From UBA4729 sp038236865 (GTDB lineage: Bacteria > Patescibacteriota > Saccharimonadia > Saccharimonadales > UBA4665): DNA of 64,000 nucleotides. The DNA lies in contig JBBRZI010000004.1 of assembly GCA_038236865.1 (NCBI GenBank), forward strand, positions 4,053 to 68,052, given 5' to 3'. Below are positions 1-8,523 of this stretch, in pieces. Below the pieces are notes generated by a model. The model saw only the letters and a list, made by a program, of their open reading frames with translations, was not told the DNA's origin and did not search any database. Position 1 is the stretch's first letter, and each line of letters starts with the position of its first letter. Both the position numbers and the translations under genes were made by a program.

Positions 1-1915
1 CTAGCTGGAACACACCAGTCGTATCACCGCGCTGGAACAGTGCGTAGGTGTCAGCGTCATCGAGCGGAATGGTGTTAATGTCGATGTCCGTGCCGTAGAC
101 GCGCTTAATAATACGCAGGGCGTTTTTGATAATTGTTAAGTTAGACAGGCCCAAAAAGTCCATTTTAAGTAGCCCGAGCTCTTCAATCGGTCCCATCGGA
201 AACTGGGTGGCAACGACCCCCTTTTGGGCCATTTCGAGTGGGACAAATTTGACGATATCATCGGGGGCGATCACCACACCGGCAGCGTGAATGCCGTGCG
301 ACCGGATAGTACCCTCGAGCTGCAGGGCCAGGTCAAACACTTTTTTAGAAATCTCGTTGGTCTCGTACTCATATTTGAGGTCGTGGTCAGCTTGGAGGGA
401 CTCGGCCAGCGGGATGTGGTGGCCTTGAACGGGCTGCGGAATCATCTTGGCTAACCGATCGGCATCGGCGTAGGGTACTTGTAGAACGCGAGCGACGTCA
501 CGAACGGCGTTACGGGCCGCCATCCGGCCAAATGTGGCGATGTTGGCAACCCGTTCGGTGCCGTATTTTTGAACGCAGTACTGAATAACCTCGTTGCGCC
601 GGGTATCCTGAATGTCAATGTCAACATCCGGCATGCTGATCCGGTCGGGGTTCAAAAACCGCTCAAACAGCAGATCATACTTGAGTGGGTCGAGTTCGGT
701 AATCTTGAGCGCGTAAGCAATAATCGAACCGGCCGCGCTGCCCCGTCCTGGACCAAACACAATGCCTTCATTCTTGCCCCAGCCGATAAAGTCCGACACA
801 ATCAAAAAGTAGCCGTTAAAGCCCATCTGGTCGATAATGCCGAGTTCGTAGGTCGTCCGCGTGGCGACGTTTTCGGGCAAGTACGTCTTGGCCTGTTCAA
901 TCGATAACGCGTTGGCGGCGGCTTCGTCTAGGCCACCGTAACGCCAAGCCAGACCGCGATAGACCAGTTTATCGAGGTACGTTTTTTCGCTCTCGCCTTT
1001 CGGGACCGGGAATTTCGGAATCAGGATCCGGCCCAATTCGATAGTCACGTCGCAACGGGCGGCAATATCGCGCGTATTAGTGATCATTTCGGGGTAATCG
1101 GCACCCCAACGTTTGATGATTTCGGCCGGATCGGTGACGTGCAGTTCAAAGTTGGCTAAGGTCATGCGCTTCTCATCGCTCAAGAATGCTCCCGTTTGGA
1201 CACACAACAGAATCTCATGGGCAATTTGGTCTTTATGCTCCAAGTAATGGGCGTCACAGGTCACCACACAGGGAATATCAAGCTCTTTGGATAGCTTGAG
1301 TGTCAGCGCAGTAACAGCGACCTGCTCATCCCACTTGCTTGGATGGTCGGGGTGGCCATGGTCCTGGACTTCGAGGTAATAACGGTCGCCAAACACCCGC
1401 TTGTACCAGCTGGCGGTTTCTTTGGCCTTGTCGTACTGTTCATTGCGCAAGCTATCACCAATTTCGCCGCCGATACAGCCGCTTAAGATAATCAGGCCTT
1501 CGTTATATTTTTCGAGTAATTCGTGGTCAATGCGGGGTTTGTAGTAAAAGCCCTCGAGGTTAGCCATAGTCGACAGGCGCATCAAATTTTGGTAGCCTTG
1601 GTTATTCATGGCCAGAATGACCAGGTGGAAGTAGGCCTTATCTTTACTGGGGTCGCGATCACGGCGCGAGCGGGGCGCCACGTACGCTTCCATGCCAAGA
1701 ACCGGCTTCACGCCCTGGGCTAACGCAACTTTATAGAATTCAATAATACCGCTCAGTGTGCCGTGGTCGGTCACCGCCACCGCTGACATACCGCTGGCTT
1801 TGATGTGTTCAACCAGCGCCGGCACTTTGGTGAGACCGTCGAGCAAACTGTATTGAGTATGGTTGTGCAGATGAACGTAATCAGCTGCGGTCAATGCCGG
1901 TGTCGTAGACGCCAC
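1..1915 (-). CDS. dnaE: DNA polymerase III subunit alpha (5' part, runs off the left edge)
   Basis: This is the replicative DNA polymerase. About 638 N-terminal residues are visible, against roughly 1100 or more in the family; the remainder lies beyond position 1. The PHP domain opens with HLHNH at residues 15-19 and has the VTDHG and CDAHYL motifs. The catalytic palm contains PDVDIDI near residue 430, supplying the metal-binding aspartates, and FGPGRGSAAGS lies upstream of it. The start is the GTG at 1915: it follows an in-frame TAA, has GGGGG about 7 nt upstream, and no ATG is available before the PHP motif. The gene is separated from the galU/YtxH operon by about 140 bp with no coding signal. 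Confidence 0.97.
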   Translation of the reverse strand, partial: MASTTPALTAADYVHLHNHTQYSLLDGLTKVPALVEHIKASGMSAVAVTDHGTLSGIIEFYKVALAQGVKPVLGMEAYVAPRSRRDRDPSKDKAYFHLVILAMNNQGYQNLMRLSTMANLEGFYYKPRIDHELLEKYNEGLIILSGCIGGEIGDSLRNEQYDKAKETASWYKRVFGDRYYLEVQDHGHPDHPSKWDEQVAVTALTLKLSKELDIPCVVTCDAHYLEHKDQIAHEILLCVQTGAFLSDEKRMTLANFELHVTDPAEIIKRWGADYPEMITNTRDIAARCDVTIELGRILIPKFPVPKGESEKTYLDKLVYRGLAWRYGGLDEAAANALSIEQAKTYLPENVATRTTYELGIIDQMGFNGYFLIVSDFIGWGKNEGIVFGPGRGSAAGSIIAYALKITELDPLKYDLLFERFLNPDRISMPDVDIDIQDTRRNEVIQYCVQKYGTERVANIATFGRMAARNAVRDVARVLQVPYADADRLAKMIPQPVQGHHIPLAESLQADHDLKYEYETNEISKKVFDLALQLEGTIRSHGIHAAGVVIAPDDIVKFVPLEMAQKGVVATQFPMGPIEELGLLKMDFLGLSNLTIIKNALRIIKRVYGTDIDINTIPLDDADTYALFQRGDTTGVFQL

Positions 1916-2008
1916 GTATGTACCCCCGAGGGCTTAGCTTATAGCTAAAATTATAGCGCGTTGCAACGGCTTATGCTAAACAACGTCAGCTTTTACAACG
2001 ACCTAAAA

Positions 2009-2055
2009 AGCAATAAAACCGCCGGCCTGAAGAAGCCCAGCCAGTGGTGCTGGCT
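2009..2055 (-). terminator. possible terminator after the gatCAB-galU operon
   Basis: A perfect 6-bp hairpin (AGCCAG, 5-nt loop, CTGGCT, 2039-2055) overlaps the stop codon of the YtxH gene. On the minus strand a GC-rich stretch and then T-rich sequence (TTTTATTGCTTTTT) follow. This fits an intrinsic terminator for the minus-strand operon, but the U tract is not directly next to the stem, so the call is tentative. Confidence 0.35.
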
Positions 2056-2455
2056 ACTTTTTGAGATAATCTTTGATGTGGTCGATGGCGTGCTTGGCGT
2101 CAATCAGTGCACTGTCGAGGTCTTTATCGCTGGCTTCACCGTCGTGGATGGCGGTCATGACAGTGCTCAACTTCTCTTTGCTGTCTTTGGCGGCTTCGAC
2201 TAATTTCTTGAGTTCAGTCTGGGCCTTGGCAGTCATGTCGTCGCCCTTGCCTTTCGTATCGTCGATCAGTTTGCCGAGTTCGGTATGCAGTTGCGTCAGT
2301 TGCTTTTCAACTTCGTGTTTGGTGTTCACCCCACTCGCTTTCAGCTCGTCGCGAGTTTCTTTACCGCTCTTTGGGGCAGTCAGGAGGCCAGCTACGTAAC
2401 CGGCAGCGCCGGCCAGGGCGGCTCCGACAGCGATACGTTTAGTAAATTTTCCCAT
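2054..2455 (-). CDS. YtxH-like small membrane-anchored protein
   Basis: A 133-residue protein. Residues 8-27 form a small-residue-rich hydrophobic segment (VGAALAGAAGYVAGLL), followed by TAPKSGKETR, the hallmark of YtxH-domain proteins. The rest is charged, helical and probably coiled-coil (repeats of KK, EKL, DDT). YtxH proteins are poorly characterised envelope or stress-associated proteins. The ATG at 2455 is preferred over upstream in-frame starts because AAAGGAG lies 6 nt before it and the extra upstream residues would overlap the neighbouring gene. It is the last gene of the minus-strand operon, 10 nt after the preceding small membrane protein. Confidence 0.75.
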   Translation of the reverse strand: MGKFTKRIAVGAALAGAAGYVAGLLTAPKSGKETRDELKASGVNTKHEVEKQLTQLHTELGKLIDDTKGKGDDMTAKAQTELKKLVEAAKDSKEKLSTVMTAIHDGEASDKDLDSALIDAKHAIDHIKDYLKK

Positions 2456-2465
2456 GATTACTCCT

Positions 2466-2714
2466 TTACTTTTTACGCGGTATGAGGTCGATAAGGTTCT
2501 TGATAACTCGCAGAGTGGCGATTGGGCCGGAAGCGTTCTTAACAGTGGTGGCGGCCGACTCAACCGTGTCGACGACACTTTCAGCCTTGACGACGATTTT
2601 TTTGGCTTCGCGTAGCAACCGAATAAATATGACGGCGGCGGCGATCGCCAACGCCAGGAATGTTGCTAAGAACACGGATAGGATGATAACAAGAACAGTT
2701 TCAGTCATAGTCAT
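2466..2714 (-). CDS. small single-pass membrane protein (DUF948-like)
   Basis: An 82-residue protein with one N-terminal transmembrane helix (about residues 6-32, VLVIILSVFLATFLALAI), then an amphipathic helical tail with regularly spaced V, E and K residues, ending in PRKK. The architecture and its position next to a YtxH protein resemble DUF948/YtxG-type pairs known in Gram-positive bacteria; this is family-level inference. A second in-frame ATG lies two codons downstream, and no strong ribosome-binding site decides between them. It sits 30 nt after galU on the same strand, so it is probably co-transcribed. Confidence 0.65.
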   Translation of the reverse strand: MTMTETVLVIILSVFLATFLALAIAAAVIFIRLLREAKKIVVKAESVVDTVESAATTVKNASGPIATLRVIKNLIDLIPRKK

Positions 2715-2744
2715 AATTGATACTTTACAGCTTAATAGTACTTC

Positions 2745-3641
2745 TTACTGTAGTTTTTTTCGCAGGAATTGCAATAGCTCGGGGCCAATATCCTCGCGCT
2801 CGAGGGCAAAAGCGACCGCCGTTTTGAGATACTCAAGCTTATCACCGGTGTCGTAGTAGCTGCCGTTTTGAATTTCGCAGGCGTGAAAGTCTAGTCCGTC
2901 GTCGATCATGGTCTGCATGATCGGCTGAATCATGAGCTCACGATCGCAGTGTGTAGCCATAGCGGCCTCAATGTAGGGAAAGATATCAGCCGTCAACAGG
3001 TAGCCGCTGACGCTGGCGATAGCCGATTGCGCTGCTGCCTTGCCCGGCTTCTCGACGATCTGCTCAACCTTCATGATGCCGTTCGCCAACTGGGTGCCAG
3101 CCGCAAAGCCATAGCGGTCATAATCGGCATCAGACTCAGCCCGCTTGCACGCTAGAATCGAGCCGCCGTACTGATGATAGGCATCGATTAATTGCTGGGT
3201 TCGCCCCGGACTGGCTGCAAAGAAGTCGTCGGCGTAGGTGTAGATGAACGGCTCATCCCCCAGCAGATGGGCGGCACAGGCCACCGGCGTAGCGTTGCCG
3301 TATGGGCCTTTCTGACGAATGTAAATAAAGTTGGCCATTTCGGAGATAGCTTCGACCTCCCTAAGTAGCGGCTCCTTGGAAGGACCGCCCGCCCGCAAAT
3401 TGGCGACCAAATCCTGGTTTGGTGTATCAAAATGGTCCTCGATGCTGCGCTTATTTGAACCGCTGATGATAATGATGTCTTTGATGCCGGCCGCCACCAG
3501 TTCTTCGACAACGTATTGAATAATCGGCTTGTCGATCAACGGCAGCATCTCTTTGGGCATGGCTTTGGTTTGTGGTAAAAAGCGCGTGCCAAAACCGGCG
3601 GCGGCGATGACGGCTTTGGTAATAGATTGATTGGCGGGCAT
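2745..3641 (-). CDS. galU: UTP-glucose-1-phosphate uridylyltransferase
   Basis: The enzyme makes UDP-glucose from UTP and glucose-1-phosphate, feeding cell-surface glycan synthesis. At 298 residues it is full length for bacterial GalU. The N-terminal nucleotide-binding signature is clear: AAGFGTRFLP at residues 13-22, followed by TKAMPKEMLPLIDKP. Further family motifs are IIIISG, YGNATPVACA, and a late EKPG segment before SGYLL. AAAGGAG lies just before the ATG. It is 36 nt downstream of gatB and probably read from the same transcript. Confidence 0.95.
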   Translation of the reverse strand: MPANQSITKAVIAAAGFGTRFLPQTKAMPKEMLPLIDKPIIQYVVEELVAAGIKDIIIISGSNKRSIEDHFDTPNQDLVANLRAGGPSKEPLLREVEAISEMANFIYIRQKGPYGNATPVACAAHLLGDEPFIYTYADDFFAASPGRTQQLIDAYHQYGGSILACKRAESDADYDRYGFAAGTQLANGIMKVEQIVEKPGKAAAQSAIASVSGYLLTADIFPYIEAAMATHCDRELMIQPIMQTMIDDGLDFHACEIQNGSYYDTGDKLEYLKTAVAFALEREDIGPELLQFLRKKLQ

Positions 3642-3677
3642 GAGTCGTCTCCTTTACTTACGTTGACCGTTGGCGGC

Positions 3678-5147
3678 CTAGCTATCGAGCTGTTTCTTGA
3701 TGAGCTGCCCGGCGAGCCCCGGGTTAGCCTTGCCTCGGGAAAGCTTCATAACCTGGCCAACCAAGAAACCAATGGCTTTCATCTCGCCGGCCCGGACGTC
3801 CGTGGCAGCTTTAGGATTTTCGGCTAGTACCTGCGAAACGATTTTGTTAATGGCAGCTTCGTCGGATTCCTGAATGTGGCCTTGGGCTTGGGCATAGGCT
3901 TCAACATCCTCCGGGGTGGTTCCAACCATGAGAATTTCGGTTATCACTAACTTGGCGCTTGTTGAGCTAAGTTTATTGGCTTTGACCATAGCGAACAACT
4001 GTCGGTAGAGGTTCAAGCGATCAATGCTAGAGTTTGCGGTGGTAGCCCCCCGGGTAAATGGCACATCAACATTGACTATCCAGTTAACGACTTGCTTGGC
4101 GAGTTCTTTGTTCGTAATAACCTGTTCAACTAAGTGTAAGTATTTGGCGTCTTCAATCTCGATATGAGCATCCAGCAAGGTTTCGGTTTGTAATCTATCC
4201 ATGCCGAGTGAGCTGAGGCGCTCGCGCCACTCGTCGGGCATAACTGGCATAGCTGCCTTAACAGTAGCAATATAGGCTTCGTCCAAGACAATCGGCGGGA
4301 GGTCAGGATCCGGCATATACCGATAATCGTCGGCATTTTCTTTGCTGCGCTGGCTAAAGGTGCGCTGCTTGGCATCATCCCAACCCCGTGTCTCCTGAAC
4401 AATCGTGCCGCCCTTTTCCAGGACTTCGATCTGCCGAGCAACTTCGTATTCAACCGATTTTTCGACTGCCCGGAAACTGTTGATATTTTTGGTCTCGGTT
4501 CGGGTGCCGAGTTCGGCGGTTTTGCTGACACTGACATTCACGTCAAAGCGCATATTGCCATAAAATAAGTTAGCTTCCGAAACATCAGCGTAGCGCATGC
4601 GCAGGTACAGTTCGTGGGCGTAGGCTTTGGCTTCGGCGGCGGTGTGCATATCAGGCTCGCTGACGATTTCGAGCAGTGGCGTGCCGGCTCGGTTGAGGTC
4701 AACCAGGCTGTAGTCCTTGCCGGCCGGATGGGTACTTTTGCCGGCATCTTCTTCCATGTGGGCACGAGTGATACCGATGATTTTAGTTTGGCCATCGACG
4801 TCAATCGTCAACTCCCCTTTACCGATAATCGGCTCGTCGAACTGGGTTATCTGATAGCCCTTTGGCAAATCAGGGTAAAAATAGTGCTTACGGTCAAACT
4901 TACTAAACCGTTCGGGGCTAGTGCCGAGTGCAAAGGCGGCCTTCACCGCCAAATGTACGGCCTCTTTATTCAAAACTGGCAGTGCCCCGGGCATACCAAA
5001 ATCGATGTGGCTGACAAGCGTATTGACGGGGACTTCGCGAGCGTCATTGCCGACACCCGAAAACAGTTTTGTCTTGGTTTTGAGCTGCACGTGGCATTCG
5101 ATGCCGATCGTGGTAATGTAGGCCGCTTTGGCGCTCGCATCGATCAT
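3678..5147 (-). CDS. gatB: Asp-tRNA(Asn)/Glu-tRNA(Gln) amidotransferase subunit B
   Basis: This is the tRNA-binding and kinase subunit of GatCAB, which converts Glu-tRNA(Gln) (and/or Asp-tRNA(Asn)) to the amidated form. At 489 residues it is of normal length. The N-terminal catalytic domain starts GIECHVQLKTKTKLF (about 15-29), with KHYFYPDLPKGYQI and DYSLVDLNRAGTPLLEIVSEPD following. The C-terminal helical YqeY-like tail ends LSRGKANPGL. Its ATG overlaps the stop of the preceding unknown gene (ATGA), indicating translational coupling. The operon order gatC-gatA-unknown-gatB is unusual only for the inserted gene. Confidence 0.97.
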   Translation of the reverse strand: MIDASAKAAYITTIGIECHVQLKTKTKLFSGVGNDAREVPVNTLVSHIDFGMPGALPVLNKEAVHLAVKAAFALGTSPERFSKFDRKHYFYPDLPKGYQITQFDEPIIGKGELTIDVDGQTKIIGITRAHMEEDAGKSTHPAGKDYSLVDLNRAGTPLLEIVSEPDMHTAAEAKAYAHELYLRMRYADVSEANLFYGNMRFDVNVSVSKTAELGTRTETKNINSFRAVEKSVEYEVARQIEVLEKGGTIVQETRGWDDAKQRTFSQRSKENADDYRYMPDPDLPPIVLDEAYIATVKAAMPVMPDEWRERLSSLGMDRLQTETLLDAHIEIEDAKYLHLVEQVITNKELAKQVVNWIVNVDVPFTRGATTANSSIDRLNLYRQLFAMVKANKLSSTSAKLVITEILMVGTTPEDVEAYAQAQGHIQESDEAAINKIVSQVLAENPKAATDVRAGEMKAIGFLVGQVMKLSRGKANPGLAGQLIKKQLDS

Positions 5148-5620
5148 TTTGTCTTCTCCTGACTGGCCGGTTTGGTTGGTTCAGTGTCGATGGTCGGGTT
5201 AGCGGGCGTTTTCTCTGCCAACGCCCCGAGATCCTTGAGGGCCTGGCGAAAGCCACTGAGCGCTTCGAGCGTGTCTAATTTACCGATTTTTTTAAGATCA
5301 TTATCTTTGATCTTGTTGGTCAGCTTATGCCCAAACCAAACACTCTCGTTATTGGTCAATTTATGCTGGGCAGCGACTAAGCGTTCGCCGTTCGATTTGC
5401 CTTTGTAGCGCAAGCGTTTAAGCGTATCGTCGAGCAGCCTGTCGGCTTCGAGCACTGCCAGCGGCCAATTCTGCTTGTCGGCACAATTCTTCTGCAGGGC
5501 AACCCAACGCTCCATAATACGGGCAACATCGAGTTTGCGCGGTCGGCGACGTAGTACGACGAGCCCGGCTACCACACCGATCACCACGGCAGCCGCGGCG
5601 TAGGGTAGGTATTGATTCAT
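5144..5620 (-). CDS. unknown membrane-anchored protein between gatA and gatB
   Basis: A 158-residue protein with an N-terminal transmembrane helix (about residues 6-24, YAAAAVVIGVVAGLVVL) and then RRRPRK, a positive-inside stop. The cytoplasmic part is helical and charged, with WPLAVLEADRLLDDTLKRL and DTLEALSGFRQALKDLG; the C-terminus is a T/P/K-rich tail. It overlaps gatA (stop) and gatB (start) by 4 nt each, so it is a genuine translationally coupled member of the operon. I do not recognise a characterised family. The WPLAVLEADRLLD pattern occurs in conserved hypothetical proteins of CPR genomes, but no function can be given. Confidence 0.75.
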   Translation of the reverse strand: MNQYLPYAAAAVVIGVVAGLVVLRRRPRKLDVARIMERWVALQKNCADKQNWPLAVLEADRLLDDTLKRLRYKGKSNGERLVAAQHKLTNNESVWFGHKLTNKIKDNDLKKIGKLDTLEALSGFRQALKDLGALAEKTPANPTIDTEPTKPASQEKTK

Positions 5621-7041
5621 GCGAGTACCGCCTCGGCTTGGGCAGCTAAGGCCAACAGCGCCGCGTCGGCGCGTTGCGGCGCCATCAGCTGCAGACCAAC
5701 CGGCAGACCAGCCACGAGTCCAGCCGGGACACTGATGGCTGGCACCCCGACCAAGTTAGCTGCCACCGTCATAACGTCGGCCAGATACATCTGCAACGGG
5801 TCGCTGCTGTTTTCACCGATTTTGAAGGCCGTCGTCGGCGAAACTGGACCGAGCAGAAAATCGACATCCGCAAAGGCAGCCGTGAATTCATTGATCAATT
5901 TAGTGCGAACGGTTTGAGCTTTCCGGTAATAGGCGTCGTAGTAGCCACTGCTGAGCACATAGGTCCCGATCATAATGCGACGCTTGGCCTCTTTGCCGAA
6001 CCCGATGCCGCGCGACTGCATATAGCTTTGCTCCAGGCTGGTGGTGTCCGGTTGGCTGTAACCGAAGCGCTGGCCGTCGTAGCGGCTCAAGTTGCTACTG
6101 ACTTCGGCCGGACACAGGACATAATACACCGCCAAAGCGACCGCCAATGACGGTAAGCTGACTGCGACAGTCTCAACACCTAAGCCTTTGAGTTTTTCGG
6201 CTGATTCCAAGATTAGTTTTTCAACAGCCGGGTCGGCCCCCCGTCCAAAATACTCTTTAATAATTCCGACTTTCTTACCTGTAAGATCGAGGGACAGGTT
6301 TTGGTAGCCGGCCGGATCGGCTTCGATGGTAGTAGCGTCGAGGCTGTCCCGGCCCGCCATGATGTCCACCAGCAAGGCAACATCAATGGTCGTCCGCGCC
6401 AGCGCCCCAATGACGTCGGTGCTGCTGGCCATAGCAACGACACCAGAGCGCGAGATCAACCCATAAGTCGGCTTGTAGCCAACACAGCCCACAAAGCTGG
6501 CCGGCTGCCGAACCGAGCCGCCGGTGTCGGTACCAAGCGCAAACGGTACCATGTCGAGTACAACGGCGGCGGCCGAACCACCCGAAGAACCACCGGGCAC
6601 GCGGGTTTTGTCATGCGGGTTGAGCGTCACGCCGAAGTCGCTGTTCTCGGTACTGGCGCCATGAGCAAAGGCATCGAGGTTAGCTTTCGCGACACAAATC
6701 GCTCCCTCGGCCTCCAACTTCTCGATAGCCACCGCTTGGTAGGGCGCCTTGAACCCCTTGAGGATATTGCTGGCGGCCGTCGTTTCGGCCCCCAGTGCTA
6801 AGAAGTTATCTTTGACGATAAAAGGTACCCCAGCGAGACGGCCGACTTTACCACCGGCCTTAACGCTGGCGTCAATCTGCTGCGCCCGGGCCCGGGCCCG
6901 CTCCGGCAAAGTGGCAATAATGGCGTTGAATTCTTGTTGGGCGGTGATTGTCGCTAGAGCTTGTTCGACCAAAGCGGTGGCACTCACCCGCCCAGTCTGG
7001 ACACTCTCGGCAATGGCGGCGAGCGGCAACCACTGACTCAT
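5617..7041 (-). CDS. gatA: Glu-tRNA(Gln) amidotransferase subunit A
   Basis: This is the glutaminase subunit of GatCAB and belongs to the amidase-signature family. The 474 residues carry the complete Ser-cis-Ser-Lys triad: Lys77 in FIVKDNF, Ser152 in the GGSSGGSAAAV motif, and nucleophile Ser176 in GTDTGGSVRQP. It releases ammonia from glutamine and channels it to GatB. The ATG overlaps the gatC stop (ATGA), and its own stop overlaps the next start. Nothing is truncated. Confidence 0.98.
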   Translation of the reverse strand: MSQWLPLAAIAESVQTGRVSATALVEQALATITAQQEFNAIIATLPERARARAQQIDASVKAGGKVGRLAGVPFIVKDNFLALGAETTAASNILKGFKAPYQAVAIEKLEAEGAICVAKANLDAFAHGASTENSDFGVTLNPHDKTRVPGGSSGGSAAAVVLDMVPFALGTDTGGSVRQPASFVGCVGYKPTYGLISRSGVVAMASSTDVIGALARTTIDVALLVDIMAGRDSLDATTIEADPAGYQNLSLDLTGKKVGIIKEYFGRGADPAVEKLILESAEKLKGLGVETVAVSLPSLAVALAVYYVLCPAEVSSNLSRYDGQRFGYSQPDTTSLEQSYMQSRGIGFGKEAKRRIMIGTYVLSSGYYDAYYRKAQTVRTKLINEFTAAFADVDFLLGPVSPTTAFKIGENSSDPLQMYLADVMTVAANLVGVPAISVPAGLVAGLPVGLQLMAPQRADAALLALAAQAEAVLA

Positions 7042-7331
7042 CCGAGCATCCGCCGGACTTTGATGTGATCGGCTTCAACCTGCGGCACGTTGGTGAGCAG
7101 ATCGGCCGGGCCGTAACCATAATCGATGATTTCATCTTCCCGCTGCACGTTCACCAGGCCGGTAACCTGGTTGGTCGGCTTCAGACCTGCAACATCAACC
7201 GCTTGCAATTGGTCAACATACTGAATAATCTCGCTCAGTTCATCACCATACTCAGCAATTTCAGCCTCGCTCAATTCGAGTCGAGCTAGTCGAGCCAATT
7301 TTAAGATATCCTCGCGTGAAATTTTCGCCAT
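7038..7331 (-). CDS. gatC: Glu-tRNA(Gln) amidotransferase subunit C
   Basis: A 97-residue structural subunit that wraps around GatA and stabilises the complex. The start MAKISREDILKLARLARLELSEAE is typical of the family, as is the C-terminal part with LKPTNQV, REDE and a late A-PQVE segment. It is the first gene of the gatC-gatA-unknown-gatB-galU operon. A promoter-like -10 lies 11 nt upstream of the ATG, implying a very short leader. Confidence 0.95.
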   Translation of the reverse strand: MAKISREDILKLARLARLELSEAEIAEYGDELSEIIQYVDQLQAVDVAGLKPTNQVTGLVNVQREDEIIDYGYGPADLLTNVPQVEADHIKVRRMLG

Positions 7332-7342
7332 CGTTACCTACG

Positions 7343-7371
7343 ATTGTAACAGACCTTGAGGCATTTGTGCA
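7343..7371 (-). promoter_or_regulatory. putative promoter of the gatC operon
   Basis: On the minus strand a TGCACA -35-like hexamer (7366-7371) is separated by 17 bp from TACAAT (7343-7348). Transcription would start about 4-5 nt before the gatC ATG, giving a nearly leaderless mRNA. The -35 match is modest and the -10 match is good. Confidence 0.5.
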
Positions 7372-7409
7372 CTCGAGGCCGGGCGTCTGACAGCAATTGA
7401 ACGTAATAC

Positions 7410-7439
7410 TTTACAAACCATAAGTGATACGTCTATTAT
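7410..7439 (+). promoter_or_regulatory. putative promoter of the alpha/beta-hydrolase-like gene
   Basis: TTTACA (7410-7415), an 18-bp spacer and TATTAT (7434-7439) fit a housekeeping sigma promoter. The predicted transcript would have a leader of about 25 nt before the ATG at 7472. It is back-to-back with the gatC promoter. Confidence 0.5.
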
Positions 7440-7471
7440 GGATCAAAGGCTATTTTTAACTAAAGTAAAAC

Positions 7472-8518
7472 ATGTCAATAACTACCGAGCGAGCTCCACA
7501 AACATCGCTGTCGCCACCTAGACAGCCTGAGGGTGTGCCCCAGCTCAACTCTCTGACGGTCACACCCGAACTCGCCCCGGCGCCTTCCGCCCCAGCTTTC
7601 GATCCGGAAGTCCTCGACAGCTGGCAGACTCGCCTTGGCGACGACGTGCGCCATCACGAAGCACAGCGACTAGCCCTGCCGGGCCGCCATCATCAAATGC
7701 TGCACACCGAGGCCGCCAGCGGCAATCCGGACGCCATCGTCGTCTCCAGCTTGCCCGGCTGGACCGAAACCATCAATGGAACCGTCCTGCGCCACACCCA
7801 AGCCCAGCTCAGTCATCTACTGCCGGAGGCAGTGATTGATACCCATGCTACCTACGGCACCGATAGTACTTTGCCGCGCCGGGCGCTCCTCTCCCTCGGC
7901 AGGCACACCCTCGACCTGGCTGCCCAGGAAACCTTCAACGTCTTGGCACCGCTCTACGACGGCCAACGGGTTGTCATCGTCGCTACGTCCATGAGCGCCG
8001 CTATCTTAGCCCGGATGGACGAGATCAACGATACCCACGGCCAGCCGATTGATATCATTGGCCGCGTTTTGTACGAACCCTGCCTCGTCTCGTCACGGCG
8101 AGCCCGTCTCCACATGTTTACCCATCTGCCTGGGCACCTCGCGCTCGGCGCCGTTAGTGAAATCGGCCGCCAAAGTTCGCCCCGCGCTGCCGCCCGCTTG
8201 GCCTATGATAATATCAATTCCCTGCCACCGGCCAGCGACCTGGCCGTCATTAGCCGTTTGGGATTGTCGTTACTGGGCGGTACCTCAAAAGAGCTGCTCG
8301 CCAAACTCGCCGCCCGCGGACCATACGATATTCAAGGCCGGGATGATTGTTTGCGGGAATCGATTTTTGAAGATTTTTTACAGGAAGTAACCTTTGCTCG
8401 CTCCAATGAGTTGTTGAAGCTAGTCGAAGGCAAAGGCCACTGCATGGGGGGTGAGGCCGTCAAGCGGGCCGGCGCTATTGCCAAAGCGATTCGTAAACTT
8501 GGCCTGTACACCGACTAG
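7472..8518 (+). CDS. alpha/beta-hydrolase-like protein of unknown substrate
   Basis: A 348-residue protein with a proline-rich, probably disordered N-terminus (about 1-50). The remainder has alpha/beta-hydrolase topology hints: VVSSLPGWTET as a possible oxyanion strand, a nucleophile-elbow-like VVIVATSMSA with Ser173, and GKGHCMGGE near the C-terminus with His323 in the place of the catalytic histidine. The elbow reads A-T-S-M-S rather than canonical G-x-S-x-G, so activity is uncertain. No signal peptide is seen. It is a single gene between divergent gatC and convergent uvrB, ending 5 nt from the uvrB stop. Confidence 0.6.
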   Translation: MSITTERAPQTSLSPPRQPEGVPQLNSLTVTPELAPAPSAPAFDPEVLDSWQTRLGDDVRHHEAQRLALPGRHHQMLHTEAASGNPDAIVVSSLPGWTETINGTVLRHTQAQLSHLLPEAVIDTHATYGTDSTLPRRALLSLGRHTLDLAAQETFNVLAPLYDGQRVVIVATSMSAAILARMDEINDTHGQPIDIIGRVLYEPCLVSSRRARLHMFTHLPGHLALGAVSEIGRQSSPRAAARLAYDNINSLPPASDLAVISRLGLSLLGGTSKELLAKLAARGPYDIQGRDDCLRESIFEDFLQEVTFARSNELLKLVEGKGHCMGGEAVKRAGAIAKAIRKLGLYTD

Positions 8519-8523
8519 TCTGT

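Noticed and set aside
2482..2856. 124-codon plus-strand frame over galU and the small membrane protein genes
   Set aside because: It is antisense to well-supported genes and has no protein-like motifs.
5617..5620. TGA read as an amino acid (alternative genetic code)
   Set aside because: Many genes end at TGA within ATGA overlaps, and reading through would fuse unrelated neighbouring proteins; the standard bacterial code fits.
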